Of a stretch of 64,000 bases of DNA, positions 38,752 to 47,241 are shown piece by piece. The stretch spans positions 217,401 to 281,400 of the forward strand of contig RXJH01000008.1 in the NCBI GenBank assembly GCA_003987725.1, read 5' to 3'. The notes beneath the pieces are model-generated. The model saw nothing but the letters and a program-made list of their open reading frames with translations. It was not told where the DNA came from and did not search any database. The number at the start of each line of letters is the position of its first letter. The stretch's first letter is position 1. The translations under genes were made by a program, and so were the position numbers. The stretch is from Hyphomicrobium sp. GTDB lineage: Bacteria; Pseudomonadota; Alphaproteobacteria; Rhizobiales; Hyphomicrobiaceae.

Positions 38752-39660
38752 TCAGATCGGATCGGCCGGTAGCCGTACCGGTTGGATTGGATTCGGGCTT
38801 ATCGAATTTCGCTCGCTGACATTGGCAGGCGCATCCGGCGCTTCCGGCACGTCGATCTGAGACGGATCCGCGATATCGATCATCGGACCGTTCCGCCGCT
38901 CGATCCATCCGCGCAACACGACGGTCTTGCCAGTAAGGCTGTCGAGCGAATGGTCGAACGTGACGTTCGCGGCAAGAACCTTCTTGCCGATCCGAACCGT
39001 GAAATCCGACTGCCAGTCGTTGCTGAAATTGAGGTACGTCGCGCTCTTCGTGCGGCCGACGGAAACGACCTTGCCCGTCACGCGCACATACTTGCCGCGC
39101 AGCTTCATCAGCTCGCTCGCATGGTCCGCCGGGAACGTGCGATAGACGCCGTTGCTCCATAGCCCCAGACGCTTGCGCTGCGCCTCCGCCTCGTGAGCAA
39201 GAAGCTCACGCGCACATGCAAAGCTGTCAGGAAGCCCGTAGGCGCGCGCGTAGCCATTCGCGAGCAGGGTACCCTGCACCCAGTCCTGCTGCCCGCGATC
39301 GGCTAGAAAAACGTGCGCCAGCGTGCGCCCGTAGCGATCGGTGCGCCGGCCGGCGAATGCGAGCTTGATCTTCTTCGCCAGCACGAGATCGGAAAGCGCC
39401 TTGATGGTGTCGAGCTCCGGAGGCCACCCGCCCGCCGCGGCATTGGCGTCACGCGCTCGGGGCGCCAGCGCGCCGATGAGGCGAACGGCCTTGCCGTCGT
39501 CGAGAATGATGGTTTCGCCGTCGACGACACGCGTCACTGTTCGAACGGGGCCGGGTTCCAGGGTACACGGCGCAGGAGACGCAGAGGGTTCTGCCATAAG
39601 ACTAGGCGGAACAAGTAGCCCCACCGCGCCGAACACATATGCCGCCCATCGCCTCGCCAT
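38752..39660 (-). CDS. Thermonuclease-fold (SNase) protein, probably exported and catalytically altered
   Basis: This 302-residue protein has an N-terminal signal segment (WAAYVFGAVGLLVPPSLMAE) and an SNase-like domain in the first two thirds: VTRVVDGETIILDDGKAVRL, RRTDRYGRTLAHVFL and GYARAYGLPDS. In staphylococcal nuclease the loop ..D-T-P-E.. carries Asp40 and Glu43. Here the matching loop reads G-A-L-A-P-R, so both are missing, and enzyme activity is doubtful. The remaining C-terminal part has an OB-like stretch (GKYVRVTGKVVSVGRTKSAT). It converges on carD. Confidence 0.85.
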   Translation of the reverse strand: MARRWAAYVFGAVGLLVPPSLMAEPSASPAPCTLEPGPVRTVTRVVDGETIILDDGKAVRLIGALAPRARDANAAAGGWPPELDTIKALSDLVLAKKIKLAFAGRRTDRYGRTLAHVFLADRGQQDWVQGTLLANGYARAYGLPDSFACARELLAHEAEAQRKRLGLWSNGVYRTFPADHASELMKLRGKYVRVTGKVVSVGRTKSATYLNFSNDWQSDFTVRIGKKVLAANVTFDHSLDSLTGKTVVLRGWIERRNGPMIDIADPSQIDVPEAPDAPANVSERNSISPNPIQPVRLPADPI

Positions 39661-39747
39661 GCGGAATAGAAATCATAAGCGGGGCCGCGCGCCAAGAACG
39701 ACGACCCAGTTGGCGGACAACCTCAGTTTGATCGCGCTTTCGAGCGC

Positions 39748-40449
39748 TCAGAAGCGATGGACGAAGCCGAAGCTGAACTTATCCATCGAGGCTTCCACCT
39801 CGTCGTGGCCCGCTGGCAGTGAATCGAAGCTCGCGCCGGAGAACTCGACGCGTCGATATTCGAAGCGCAGGCGGTTATTGTCGCTCCAAAGATACTCAAT
39901 GCCGCCGCCTGCAGTCCATCCGGACAGCAAATTGGAATCGCTCACGCCGAGAGAGCCATTCCTGACTTCCAAATTGGCGAAAGCGTAGCCGCCCGTCGCG
40001 TAGATCAGGGTGCGATCCCACAACAAATAACCCAACCTGCCACCGACCGAGCCGTCGAAATCGACGTGGCCTTTGTATCCGGAGATGCCGTCTATGCTGG
40101 AGCTGTTGCCATACAGAAAATCGTAGCTCAAATCGGCGGTAGGTCCAAAAATGAACTGATTATAGCGGAAATCGTATCCGCCCGAGGCTCCGAGTGTAAT
40201 GCCGTCAGCGTCCCTCAGCCGGCCGCCACTGGTGCTGAATGACAGGGTGTTATAGCCGAGCGTCGGCTTCCAGTAGAAACCTTCCCAGGATGACAGGAGC
40301 GGCCTTTCGACATAGTTCGGGATGATGAGGTTATAGGGGCTGCTGAGATTGCCGATGGGCTTCACGTCATCCGGAAGGCTCTGCGCCATGGCAACGCCTG
40401 CGGGTGACAATAACGGCGCCATCGCCAACGCAGACAAAATCTTTCTCAT
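39748..40449 (-). CDS. Outer-membrane beta-barrel protein, Omp25/RopB-like
   Basis: This protein has 233 residues from the ATG giving a signal peptide (MRKILSALAMAPLLSPAGVA then M-A-Q). Alternating amphipathic strands, frequent Tyr/Trp/Gly, and a terminal phenylalanine (FGFVHRF) are typical of an outer-membrane porin-like 8-strand barrel. WEGFYWKPTLGYN and GGRLGYLLWDRTLIYATGGY are the recognisable family stretches. It may be an adhesion or surface protein; there is no evidence of channel function. GAGGGGAAGA precedes the start. Confidence 0.88.
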   Translation of the reverse strand: MRKILSALAMAPLLSPAGVAMAQSLPDDVKPIGNLSSPYNLIIPNYVERPLLSSWEGFYWKPTLGYNTLSFSTSGGRLRDADGITLGASGGYDFRYNQFIFGPTADLSYDFLYGNSSSIDGISGYKGHVDFDGSVGGRLGYLLWDRTLIYATGGYAFANLEVRNGSLGVSDSNLLSGWTAGGGIEYLWSDNNRLRFEYRRVEFSGASFDSLPAGHDEVEASMDKFSFGFVHRF

Positions 40450-40935
40450 CAAAGTCTTCCCCTCACGTTCCAGCCGCCGGGCAACGCCGCACAGCGGGGT
40501 CAAATTTGAAGGCCCCGTCCCGCAGAGCACGCCTATCCCCACCAGCCAGCGGAGTTTTCCGCAGCAGCAACATACTCTCGGCTACGTTAAGTTTTTTGAA
40601 AAGGAGGTATTTTGAGCATTTCGCATCTTCGTTGCGAGCGTGTCCAAAGAGCCTTCACCGTGGCGAGCTGGGTCAACAGGAGAGTCGCGATTACCGACAA
40701 CGTATCCGCGAGCTGCCCTCATCGCAGATCCCGCATGCGCCTTCGAGCGGCCCGCCAAGTGCGGCCACTGCGTAAGGCCGTCAAAAACAGCTTCGAGCCG
40801 CTGCGTGCCCAGAATTCGCCTGCCGCAAAACCGTCATGCCCCCCGCGCTTGACCTGGAGCGAGGCGCACCGCATAGCTTTCCGGCGCATCGCAGCCGCAA
40901 TGCAACCGGCGAACCAAAGCCGGAAGGCTTGGACC
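40450..40935. other. Intergenic region between the barrel gene and the tRNA
   Basis: About 490 bases with no supported gene. It holds the leader of the outer-membrane gene on the minus strand and a probable tRNA promoter on the plus strand. A strong AAAAGGAGGT Shine-Dalgarno-like sequence at 40599-40608 precedes a TTG, but the frame it opens runs into the tRNA and codes for nothing familiar. Confidence 0.5.
40849..40877 (+). promoter_or_regulatory. Possible promoter of tRNA-Arg
   Basis: TTGACC, a 17-base spacer and CATAGC lie about 60 bases before the mature tRNA. The -35 is good and the -10 is moderate. Confidence 0.4.
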
Positions 40936-41012
<77 letters not shown>

Positions 41013-41313
41013 CACCCAAACAAAAGCGAGGACCTTGCGCGGGTTTCTCCGAGACCCTGTGCTTCAGCCTTGGCTAGAACGGCCTATCGAGCACGCTCCT
41101 TAACGCTGACACCGGCTTCCCACATGGCAGCTGGCAGCTCCGGTATGCCGCGCCAAAAGCGATCGAGCAGCAAGGCTGCCGGCTTCTCGACGCCTCAGGA
41201 GTGAAGGCCGACTTTTTACTACAGTCTCGATTTTACTACAGTCTCGATTGCAATAGTCTCGAATTGGAGATTAATACTGGTGTTATACAACTTGCTTCCC
41301 GGAGGCGACCGGC
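41013..41313. other. Non-coding start of the tRNA-linked islet
   Basis: About 300 bases between the tRNA and the acyltransferase gene, with no gene seen. It ends in an AT-richer promoter-like zone containing a short tandem repeat and a GGAGG ribosome site at 41301-41305. Confidence 0.6.
41214..41262. repeat. Short tandem repeat upstream of the acyltransferase gene
   Basis: Two perfect 17-base units (TTTTACTACAGTCTCGA) are followed by a degenerate third copy (TTGCAATAGTCTCGA). The array sits about 50 bases before the start codon, where a regulator could bind. Confidence 0.85.
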
Positions 41314-42426
41314 TTGAAGTTCCTGTCAGAGCAGCAGGTACCTACGATCGCCCGCTCCGATGCTGAGCTAAGGAGCGCTCTTCACATCCCATCACTCGAT
41401 GGTATTCGCGCAGTGAGCTTCGCTCTGGTTTTCCTTGGCCATGCCGGTCTCAACGACATCATCCCTGCCGGATTTGGAGTGACAGTATTTTTCCTTCTAT
41501 CCGGATATTTGATCACGACGCTACTGCGTGTGGAGTTTGAAAAGACGAAGACAATCTCATTTGGTAAGTTCTATCTGCGCAGAGCTCTGAGAATTCTTCC
41601 GCCCTTCTACCTCGTCTTCCTCATCGCATTCCTCGCGTCATTGGCCAAGATCGTGCCTCCCGCGCTCGAGCCTGCCTCGATGCTTGCATTACTGCTTCAT
41701 TACTCAAACTACTACATCGCCGAATACGGTCATAAAGGGTTTCTGATGGGCACGGGGGTCTATTGGTCCCTCGCGGTCGAGGAACACTTCTACCTAGTGT
41801 TCCCGTGTGTGCTCTGGTTGATGTTTCGATACAGCAAAGAGCGGCGGAAAGTGGCCCTCTATTTGCTCACCATTTGCGGTTTGACACTGTTGTGGCGCTG
41901 CGCGCTCTGGTTTTTGGGCGGAGTCACGGATGAGCGTATTCATGTTGCGACCGATACGCGCTTCGATTCGTTGATCTTGGGAGCTGTATTGGCTGTCTAC
42001 GAAAATCCGGCTTTGGACCAGACAAGGCTTTCGGAGCCAACATGGAAATACCTACTACTCCCAATGGGAGTCTTAGGACTACTCGGCGGATTTGCCGTGA
42101 GAAATCCGGCATTCCGCGAAACGGCCAGATACACGATTCAAGGACTGAGTTTGCTTCCCATCTTCGTATGTGCGGTTCGCTATCCCGACTGGCTCTTTAT
42201 GCGCCTCCTGAATCTGCGGCCGGTCGTTTTTCTCGGGGCGCTGTCGTACTCGTTATATTTGGTGCACCTCTTCGTGCTCGCTACAGTGGACCTTCACTTT
42301 CGGGAAAGAATCGGTGCCCTCGACACTGCCGTTGTCAGCTTGGGATTCTCCATTTTGCTGGCATGGGGAATCTACATCGCAGTGGAGCGACCCTGCTCGA
42401 GTTTCCGACGACAGTTAAGGGCTTAG
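41314..42426 (+). CDS. Acyltransferase 3 family membrane protein
   Basis: This 370-residue protein starts at a TTG supported by a GGAGG 8 bases upstream. It has about ten membrane spans. The catalytic N-terminal region is LDGIRAVSFALVFLGHAGL, with the conserved histidine, and GVTVFFLLSGYLITTLL-R. The second block RRALRILPPFYLV and the YWSLAVEEHFYLVFPC stretch fit O-acyltransferases that modify surface polysaccharides or lipids. It has no polysaccharide genes around it. Base composition is visibly less GC-rich than its neighbours. With the flanking tRNA repeats this suggests horizontal gain. Confidence 0.9.
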   Translation: MKFLSEQQVPTIARSDAELRSALHIPSLDGIRAVSFALVFLGHAGLNDIIPAGFGVTVFFLLSGYLITTLLRVEFEKTKTISFGKFYLRRALRILPPFYLVFLIAFLASLAKIVPPALEPASMLALLLHYSNYYIAEYGHKGFLMGTGVYWSLAVEEHFYLVFPCVLWLMFRYSKERRKVALYLLTICGLTLLWRCALWFLGGVTDERIHVATDTRFDSLILGAVLAVYENPALDQTRLSEPTWKYLLLPMGVLGLLGGFAVRNPAFRETARYTIQGLSLLPIFVCAVRYPDWLFMRLLNLRPVVFLGALSYSLYLVHLFVLATVDLHFRERIGALDTAVVSLGFSILLAWGIYIAVERPCSSFRRQLRA

Positions 42427-42882
42427 CCGGCTGTGCGGGTCCTCGACGAGGCAACCTGTGTGTCCTTCGTCTGCCTGGAGCAATCGGTTGCCGACGCACC
42501 GTTCACCCCCGACGGCGCACGGATCGGGGTGGTGCAGGCCGCATGTCCGGAACCTAGCTGCCTGCGGTCAACTTTGCGGTTTCGCTCCAACGGAAGCGCC
42601 TTATCCTGTAGCTGGTTTTAGCTGCCGTTGTTAACGCTGAGGAGAGGTTCTCATATTCAGTTGGCTGGGGTCGCCACGCCCATGCGCGGAGACAAATTTT
42701 TCGAGACCATCGACGGTTTTGCCGCGCCCCAACGAGGCGGTTATCCCCGTGTTTTTCGGCGCAATTGCGCGCTTGGCTGACTTGGCCAAGTTCGGTAGGT
42801 ATCTCACGGGGAAGAACACCTTCCGCGCGCAGGTATGTGGGCAAATGCGCTCGTAATCCCCCTTGAGGAGACCGGAGTACGA
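42427..42882. other. Non-coding end of the islet and leader of the regulator gene
   Basis: About 455 bases with no supported gene; short frames on both strands resemble nothing I know. It contains the second copy of the tRNA 3' end near 42670 and a perfect 12-base palindrome (GCGCAATTGCGC) at 42759-42770. A GAGGAG ribosome site for the regulator gene follows. Confidence 0.5.
42667..42677 (+). repeat. Direct repeat, distal copy (putative attR)
   Basis: GGGGTCGCCAC is identical to the tRNA-Arg 3' end. The preceding bases (GAGGTTCTCATATTCAG) loosely echo the tRNA T-arm, as expected if an old tRNA end had been displaced and decayed. A chance match is possible at this length. Confidence 0.45.
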
Positions 42883-43506
42883 ATGACCGCCAAGATCGAG
42901 GTCACGATTGCCGATCAAAATCCGGTCGTACGTGCAGGTCTGGAAGCGCTGATCGCACGCGACGGGCGCTTCACCGTCTGCGGGATCCACGCCACCGGCG
43001 AGGGGCTGATCAACGCGCTGAAAGTGAAGCCGGTCGAGATCGCGGTTATCGGCTGGACGCTGCCGGACATGACGGGCGGCGCCGTGCTTGCCCGCGTCAA
43101 ACAGGAAAAATGGCAGACGCGGATCATCATCTACACCGGCGAGCGCTCGCACGACGTTTTGCGTACGTCGATAAAGGGCGGTGCGTGGGGCTTCGTTTCG
43201 AAGACGGAGGATCCGCAAGTCTTGCTGGAAGCGGTTGTTTCGGTCGCGCGTGGCCGCTTGTCGCTGCCCTACGTTGATATCGACCTCCTGAATCACGATC
43301 CGCTGGAGGGCCTGACGGCGCGCGAGCGTGAATTGCTTGCTGCGCTCGCGAATGGCTGGACCAACCTGCAGATCGCTGCGCGAACCGGCATCTCGCGTAA
43401 TACGGTGAAATATCATCTGAAAAATTTATACGACAAACTCGGCGTATCGAATCGCGCGATGGCTGTTGCACTGCACGTTTCGGTTAACCGTAATGAGCAA
43501 CACTAA
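42883..43506 (+). CDS. NarL/LuxR-type response regulator lacking the phospho-acceptor Asp
   Basis: This protein has 207 residues from the ATG giving MTAKIEVTIADQNPVVRAGL. It has a receiver domain (1-120) and a LuxR-type helix-turn-helix (about 148-205: GLTARERELLAALANGWTNL and ISRNTVKYHLKNLYDKLGVS). In the receiver the aspartate that normally takes the phosphate is glycine (G57 in VIGWTLPDM), and the acidic pair is D11-Q12. The switch Thr85 and Lys107 remain. It probably works without phosphorylation. No kinase gene is adjacent. It precedes the serine-cycle genes in the same direction, so it is a candidate regulator of them. Confidence 0.9.
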   Translation: MTAKIEVTIADQNPVVRAGLEALIARDGRFTVCGIHATGEGLINALKVKPVEIAVIGWTLPDMTGGAVLARVKQEKWQTRIIIYTGERSHDVLRTSIKGGAWGFVSKTEDPQVLLEAVVSVARGRLSLPYVDIDLLNHDPLEGLTARERELLAALANGWTNLQIAARTGISRNTVKYHLKNLYDKLGVSNRAMAVALHVSVNRNEQH

Positions 43507-43521
43507 GCGGAGCGCGAAACC

Positions 43522-43538
43522 TGCAGCAAAGTGCTGCA
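43522..43538. promoter_or_regulatory. Palindrome upstream of sgaA, candidate operator
   Basis: TGCAGCA-AAG-TGCTGCA is a perfect 7-base inverted repeat with a 3-base centre. It lies between the regulator gene and sgaA, about 200 bases before the sgaA start. No T-run follows, so it is not a terminator. It could be a site for a dimeric LuxR-type regulator. Confidence 0.45.
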
Positions 43539-43740
43539 CCGCAGCTGAGGAGGTGGGTAGCAGCGGCTGCCCATCCGGGTGTTGATAGTTTTTCGTTCAC
43601 ACCGTCACTGTCCCCTTGCTAGTTAAGACTACGCCCGTATCTGCGATCGGGCGAAGGATCAGCAAAAGTATGCCGGAACGTCTCCCCTGCTGCGTCGGGG
43701 GCCGTCGGCTTGGCACAACGCAGCGCGGAGGAACGCTTCA

Positions 43741-44958
43741 ATGACTGTTACGCCTCATCTTTTCATTCCCGGCCCAACCAACGTTCCCGATGCCGTTCGC
43801 ATGGCAATGAACGTTCCGATGGAAGACATGCGTTCGCCGGAATTTCCGAAGTTCACCCTGCCGGTGTTCGAAGATCTCAAGAAGGTCTTCAAAATGAAGG
43901 ATGGCCGCGTTTTCATTTTCCCCTCGTCCGGCACGGGCGCCTGGGAATCCGCGATCGAAAACACGCTTGCACACGGCGACAAGGTTCTGATGAGCCGCTT
44001 CGGCCAGTTCTCGCTCCTCTGGGTAGATATGGCAGAGCGTCTCGGCCTCAAGGTCGAGCTTTGCGACGAAGAGTGGGGCACGGGCGTTCCGGTTGAAAAG
44101 TATGCCGACATCCTCGCAAAGGATAAGGCGCACGAAATCAAGGCCGTGTTCATCACGCAAAACGAAACCGCAACGGGCGTTACGAGCGATGTCGCCGGTG
44201 TTCGCAAGGCGCTCGACGCCGCGAAGCACCCCGCACTCCTGTTCGTGGACGGCGTCTCGTCGGTCGGTTCGATCGACATGCGCATGGGCGAGTGGGGCGT
44301 CGACTGCTGCGTTTCCGGTTCGCAGAAGGGCTTCATGCTTCCGACCGGCCTCGGCATCCTCGCCGTCAGCCAGAAGGCGCTGGACGCCAACAAGTCGCTC
44401 AACGGCCGCATGAATCGTTGCTTCTTCTCTTGGGAAGACATGATCAAGACGAACGATCTTGGTTACTTCCCCTACACGCCCGCAACGCAGCTCATTCGCG
44501 GTCTTCGCGCGTCGCTCGACATCATCTTCGCTGAAGGCCTCGACAACGTCATCGCTCGTCACCATCGCCTCGCAACCGGCGTTCGTCACGCCGTCGATGC
44601 GTGGGGCCTGAAGCTTTGCGCGAAGGAACCGAAGTGGCACTCGGACACCGTCTCGGCGATCCTTGTTCCGGAAGGCTTTGACAGCAACGCCGTCGTGAAG
44701 ACCGCGTACTACCGCTACAACACGTCGCTCGGCGTTGGCCTCAACAAGGTCGCCGGCAAGGTCTTCCGCATCGGCCACCTCGGTGCGCTCGATGAGTTCA
44801 TGGTTGGCGGCGTTCTGTTTGCTGTCGAGATGGCGCTGAAGGACTCGGGCGTCAACGTCAAGCTCGGTTCCGGCACGGGCGCAGCTGCGGAATACTTCAG
44901 CAAGACCGCCACGAAGTCGGCAACCGCCCCGACGCCGAAGCAAGCGAAAGCTGCCTAA
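43741..44958 (+). CDS. sgaA: Serine-glyoxylate aminotransferase
   Basis: This 405-residue class V PLP aminotransferase converts serine and glyoxylate to hydroxypyruvate and glycine, a central step of the serine cycle. The start MTVTPHLFIPGPTNVPDAVR is typical, with a GCGGAGGA ribosome site. Cofactor residues lie in the FPSSGTGAWESAIENTL and VDGVSSVGSIDMRM stretches, and the Schiff-base lysine in SGSQKGFMLPTGLG. The N-terminal R-x-P and S-G-T-G patterns match the AGXT/SGA group. The Ala-rich last 20 residues are not part of the fold. It is the first gene of the serine-cycle cluster. Confidence 0.96.
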   Translation: MTVTPHLFIPGPTNVPDAVRMAMNVPMEDMRSPEFPKFTLPVFEDLKKVFKMKDGRVFIFPSSGTGAWESAIENTLAHGDKVLMSRFGQFSLLWVDMAERLGLKVELCDEEWGTGVPVEKYADILAKDKAHEIKAVFITQNETATGVTSDVAGVRKALDAAKHPALLFVDGVSSVGSIDMRMGEWGVDCCVSGSQKGFMLPTGLGILAVSQKALDANKSLNGRMNRCFFSWEDMIKTNDLGYFPYTPATQLIRGLRASLDIIFAEGLDNVIARHHRLATGVRHAVDAWGLKLCAKEPKWHSDTVSAILVPEGFDSNAVVKTAYYRYNTSLGVGLNKVAGKVFRIGHLGALDEFMVGGVLFAVEMALKDSGVNVKLGSGTGAAAEYFSKTATKSATAPTPKQAKAA

Positions 44959-44967
44959 AATTATGAC

Positions 44968-44995
44968 GCCCGGCCTCGTATGAGGCCGGGCGGTT
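44968..44995 (+). other. Hairpin after sgaA
   Basis: A perfect 10-base GC-rich stem (GCCCGGCCTC / GAGGCCGGGC) with a GTAT loop lies 9 bases after the sgaA stop. Only GGTTTC follows, so termination would be weak. It may set sgaA mRNA above the downstream genes by partial termination or 3' protection. Confidence 0.65.
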
Positions 44996-45063
44996 TCATC
45001 CGACGTGACTACCCTCATCCCCGAATAACAAACGCGAACCAAATCCTAGGAAGGCACGCCCTC

Positions 45064-46020
45064 ATGAGCTTCACGCTTTACCCGACCCGCAAGCAGAGAC
45101 TGCAGCGCTCGTATCTCGCGGTTCCGGGCTCCAATCCGACTATGATCGATCGCGCGCTGAAGAGCGCCGCCGACTATGTGTTTCTCGATTGCGAAGACGC
45201 TGTTGCTCCGCCGGAAAAGGAGCAGGCTCGTAAGAACATCATCCAGGCGCTGAACGATCTCGATTGGAAGGGCGCCGGCAAGAGCGTGAGCGTCCGCATC
45301 AACGGCCTCGACACGCACTACATGTATCGCGACGTCGTCGACATCGTCGAGCAGGCTGGCTCGAAGCTCGACACCATCCTCATTCCGAAGGTCGGCGTTC
45401 CGGCCGACGTCTACACGGTTGAATGCATCGTCAGCCAGATCGAAGTTGCCAAGGGTCTCAAGAACCAGATCGGCACCGAAGCCCTGATCGAAACGCCGCT
45501 CGGCATGGCCAACGTCGAAGCCATCGCATCCGCCAACAGCCGCCTCGAGTCGATGCACTTCGGCGTCGCCGACTACTCGGCCTTCAACAAGGCACGCACC
45601 GTCGTCATCGGCGGCCTGAACCCCGACTATCCGGGCGACCAGTGGCACTTCCCGCTGTCGCGTATGACCGTTGCTTGCCGCGCCTTCGGCTTGCGTCCGA
45701 TCGACGGTCCGTTCGGCGGCATCGATGATCCGGAAGGCTACAAGGCCGCTGCCCGCCGTGGCGCAGCCCTCGGCATGGAAGGCAAGTGGGCCATCCATCC
45801 TTCGCAGATCGAACTCGCCAACGAAGTCTATTCGCCGACCGCCAAGGAAGTCGAACGCGCCGAGCGCATTCTCGTCGCGCTGAAGGAAGCGGAAGCTCAG
45901 GGCAAGGGCGCTGCATCCTTGGACGGCAAGATGATCGACGCCGCGTCCGAGAAAATGGCGCGCAACCTGCTCGTCACGGCAGCCGCCATCAAGGCAGCCG
46001 AAGCGGCACGCAGCAAATAA
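45064..46020 (+). CDS. mcl: L-malyl-CoA lyase
   Basis: This 318-residue CitE-like enzyme splits malyl-CoA into glyoxylate and acetyl-CoA in the serine cycle. The start MSFTLYPTRKQRLQRSYLAV was chosen because the frame upstream has no family similarity. The metal and CoA residues are in FLDCEDAVAPPEKEQARKN, SVRINGLDT, EALIETPLGMANVEAIA and HFGVADYSAF. Length is close to that of methylotroph MclA. Its neighbours sgaA, mtkA and mtkB make the serine-cycle role firm; it might also act on beta-methylmalyl-CoA. Confidence 0.95.
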   Translation: MSFTLYPTRKQRLQRSYLAVPGSNPTMIDRALKSAADYVFLDCEDAVAPPEKEQARKNIIQALNDLDWKGAGKSVSVRINGLDTHYMYRDVVDIVEQAGSKLDTILIPKVGVPADVYTVECIVSQIEVAKGLKNQIGTEALIETPLGMANVEAIASANSRLESMHFGVADYSAFNKARTVVIGGLNPDYPGDQWHFPLSRMTVACRAFGLRPIDGPFGGIDDPEGYKAAARRGAALGMEGKWAIHPSQIELANEVYSPTAKEVERAERILVALKEAEAQGKGAASLDGKMIDAASEKMARNLLVTAAAIKAAEAARSK

Positions 46021-46056
46021 AAAGCCCGGAAACGTCAGAATTCCAAGGAGTCCAAA

Positions 46057-47223
46057 ATGGACATTCACGAATACCAGGCGAAGGAACTTCTTTCGAAGTT
46101 TGGCGTGCCGATCCCGCGCGGCGGCCTCGCCTACAGCCCTGAGCAGGCAACCTATCGTGCGAGCGAACTCGGCGGCGCCGTTGTCGTAAAGGCCCAGATC
46201 CATTCTGGCGCCCGCGGCAAGGCCGGCGGCGTCAAGCTCTGCCGCAACGAGCGGGAAATCGAAGAAGCGGCCGAGTTCATGCTCGGTCGCAAACTCGTCA
46301 CGCATCAGACGGGTCCGGCCGGCAAGCTCGTCTCGCGCCTCTACATCGAGGAAGCGACGAACATCGACCGCGAAATCTATCTCGGCTTCGTGATGGATCG
46401 CGGCTCCGAGCGCATCGTCGTTGTCGCGTCCGCTGCAGGCGGCATGGACATCGAGGAAATCTCGGCGACCCAGCCCGACACCATCATCCGCGTGACCGTC
46501 GACCCGGCTGTCGGCATGCAGCAGTTCCAGGCGCGCGAACTCGCGTTCGGCTTGGGCGTTGATCCCGACATCGTCAACAAGATCGTGCCCGCGATCATGG
46601 GATGCTATCGCGCATTCCGCGATCTCGACGCGATGATGGTTGAGATCAATCCGCTCGTCATCACGAAGGAAAAGCAGGTTCTCGCGCTCGACGCCAAGAT
46701 GTCGTTCGACGAGAACGCGCTCTTCCGCCGTCCGCACATTGCCGAGCTTCGCGACAAGAGCCAGGAAGACCCGCGCGAGACCTACGCGTCGGATCGCGGT
46801 CTTTCATACGTCGGTCTCGATGGTGACATCGGCTGCATCGTGAACGGTGCGGGCCTCGCGATGGCGACGCTCGATATGATCAAGCTCGCTGGTGGCGAAC
46901 CGGCGAACTTCCTCGACATCGGCGGCGGCGCTTCTCCGGAGCGCGTGACGAAGTCCTTCAAGGCCGTGCTTCGCGACAAGAACGTGCGCGCCATCCTCGT
47001 CAACGTCTTCGCAGGCATCAATCGTTGCGATTGGGTTGCGAAGGGCGTGGTCGACGCCGTCAAGGAACTCGAGATCACGATGCCGATCGTCGTCCGCCTC
47101 GCAGGCACGAACGTTGAAGAAGGCCGCAAGATCATCGATACCAGCGGTCTCACTGTGATCAGTGCCGAGACCCTCGCAGAAGCGGCGAAAAAAGCCGTCG
47201 AAGCAGCGAAAAAAGCGGCCTAA
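46057..47223 (+). CDS. mtkA: Malate-CoA ligase (malate thiokinase) subunit beta
   Basis: This 388-residue ATP-grasp subunit, related to succinyl-CoA synthetase beta, activates malate with CoA and ATP. It starts [20 protein letters not shown]. The ATP-binding and CoA regions are [40 protein letters not shown], and [20 protein letters not shown]. The context (mcl, sgaA, ppc) distinguishes malate from succinate as the substrate. The mtkB start is 18 bases downstream. Confidence 0.95.
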   Translation: MDIHEYQAKELLSKFGVPIPRGGLAYSPEQATYRASELGGAVVVKAQIHSGARGKAGGVKLCRNEREIEEAAEFMLGRKLVTHQTGPAGKLVSRLYIEEATNIDREIYLGFVMDRGSERIVVVASAAGGMDIEEISATQPDTIIRVTVDPAVGMQQFQARELAFGLGVDPDIVNKIVPAIMGCYRAFRDLDAMMVEINPLVITKEKQVLALDAKMSFDENALFRRPHIAELRDKSQEDPRETYASDRGLSYVGLDGDIGCIVNGAGLAMATLDMIKLAGGEPANFLDIGGGASPERVTKSFKAVLRDKNVRAILVNVFAGINRCDWVAKGVVDAVKELEITMPIVVRLAGTNVEEGRKIIDTSGLTVISAETLAEAAKKAVEAAKKAA

Positions 47224-47241
47224 ATCGGGAGAAACGCACAA

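Noticed and set aside
41214-41262. Possible CRISPR array
   Set aside because: The repeats are directly adjacent with no spacers, only three copies, and no cas genes are present.
42759-42770. GCGCAATTGCGC palindrome
   Set aside because: Short self-complementary GC/AT palindromes of this kind are expected by chance; nothing else supports a function.
42433-42844. Short frames on both strands after the acyltransferase gene
   Set aside because: No similarity to known proteins, no good ribosome sites, and they overlap the putative repeat. At most they are remnants.
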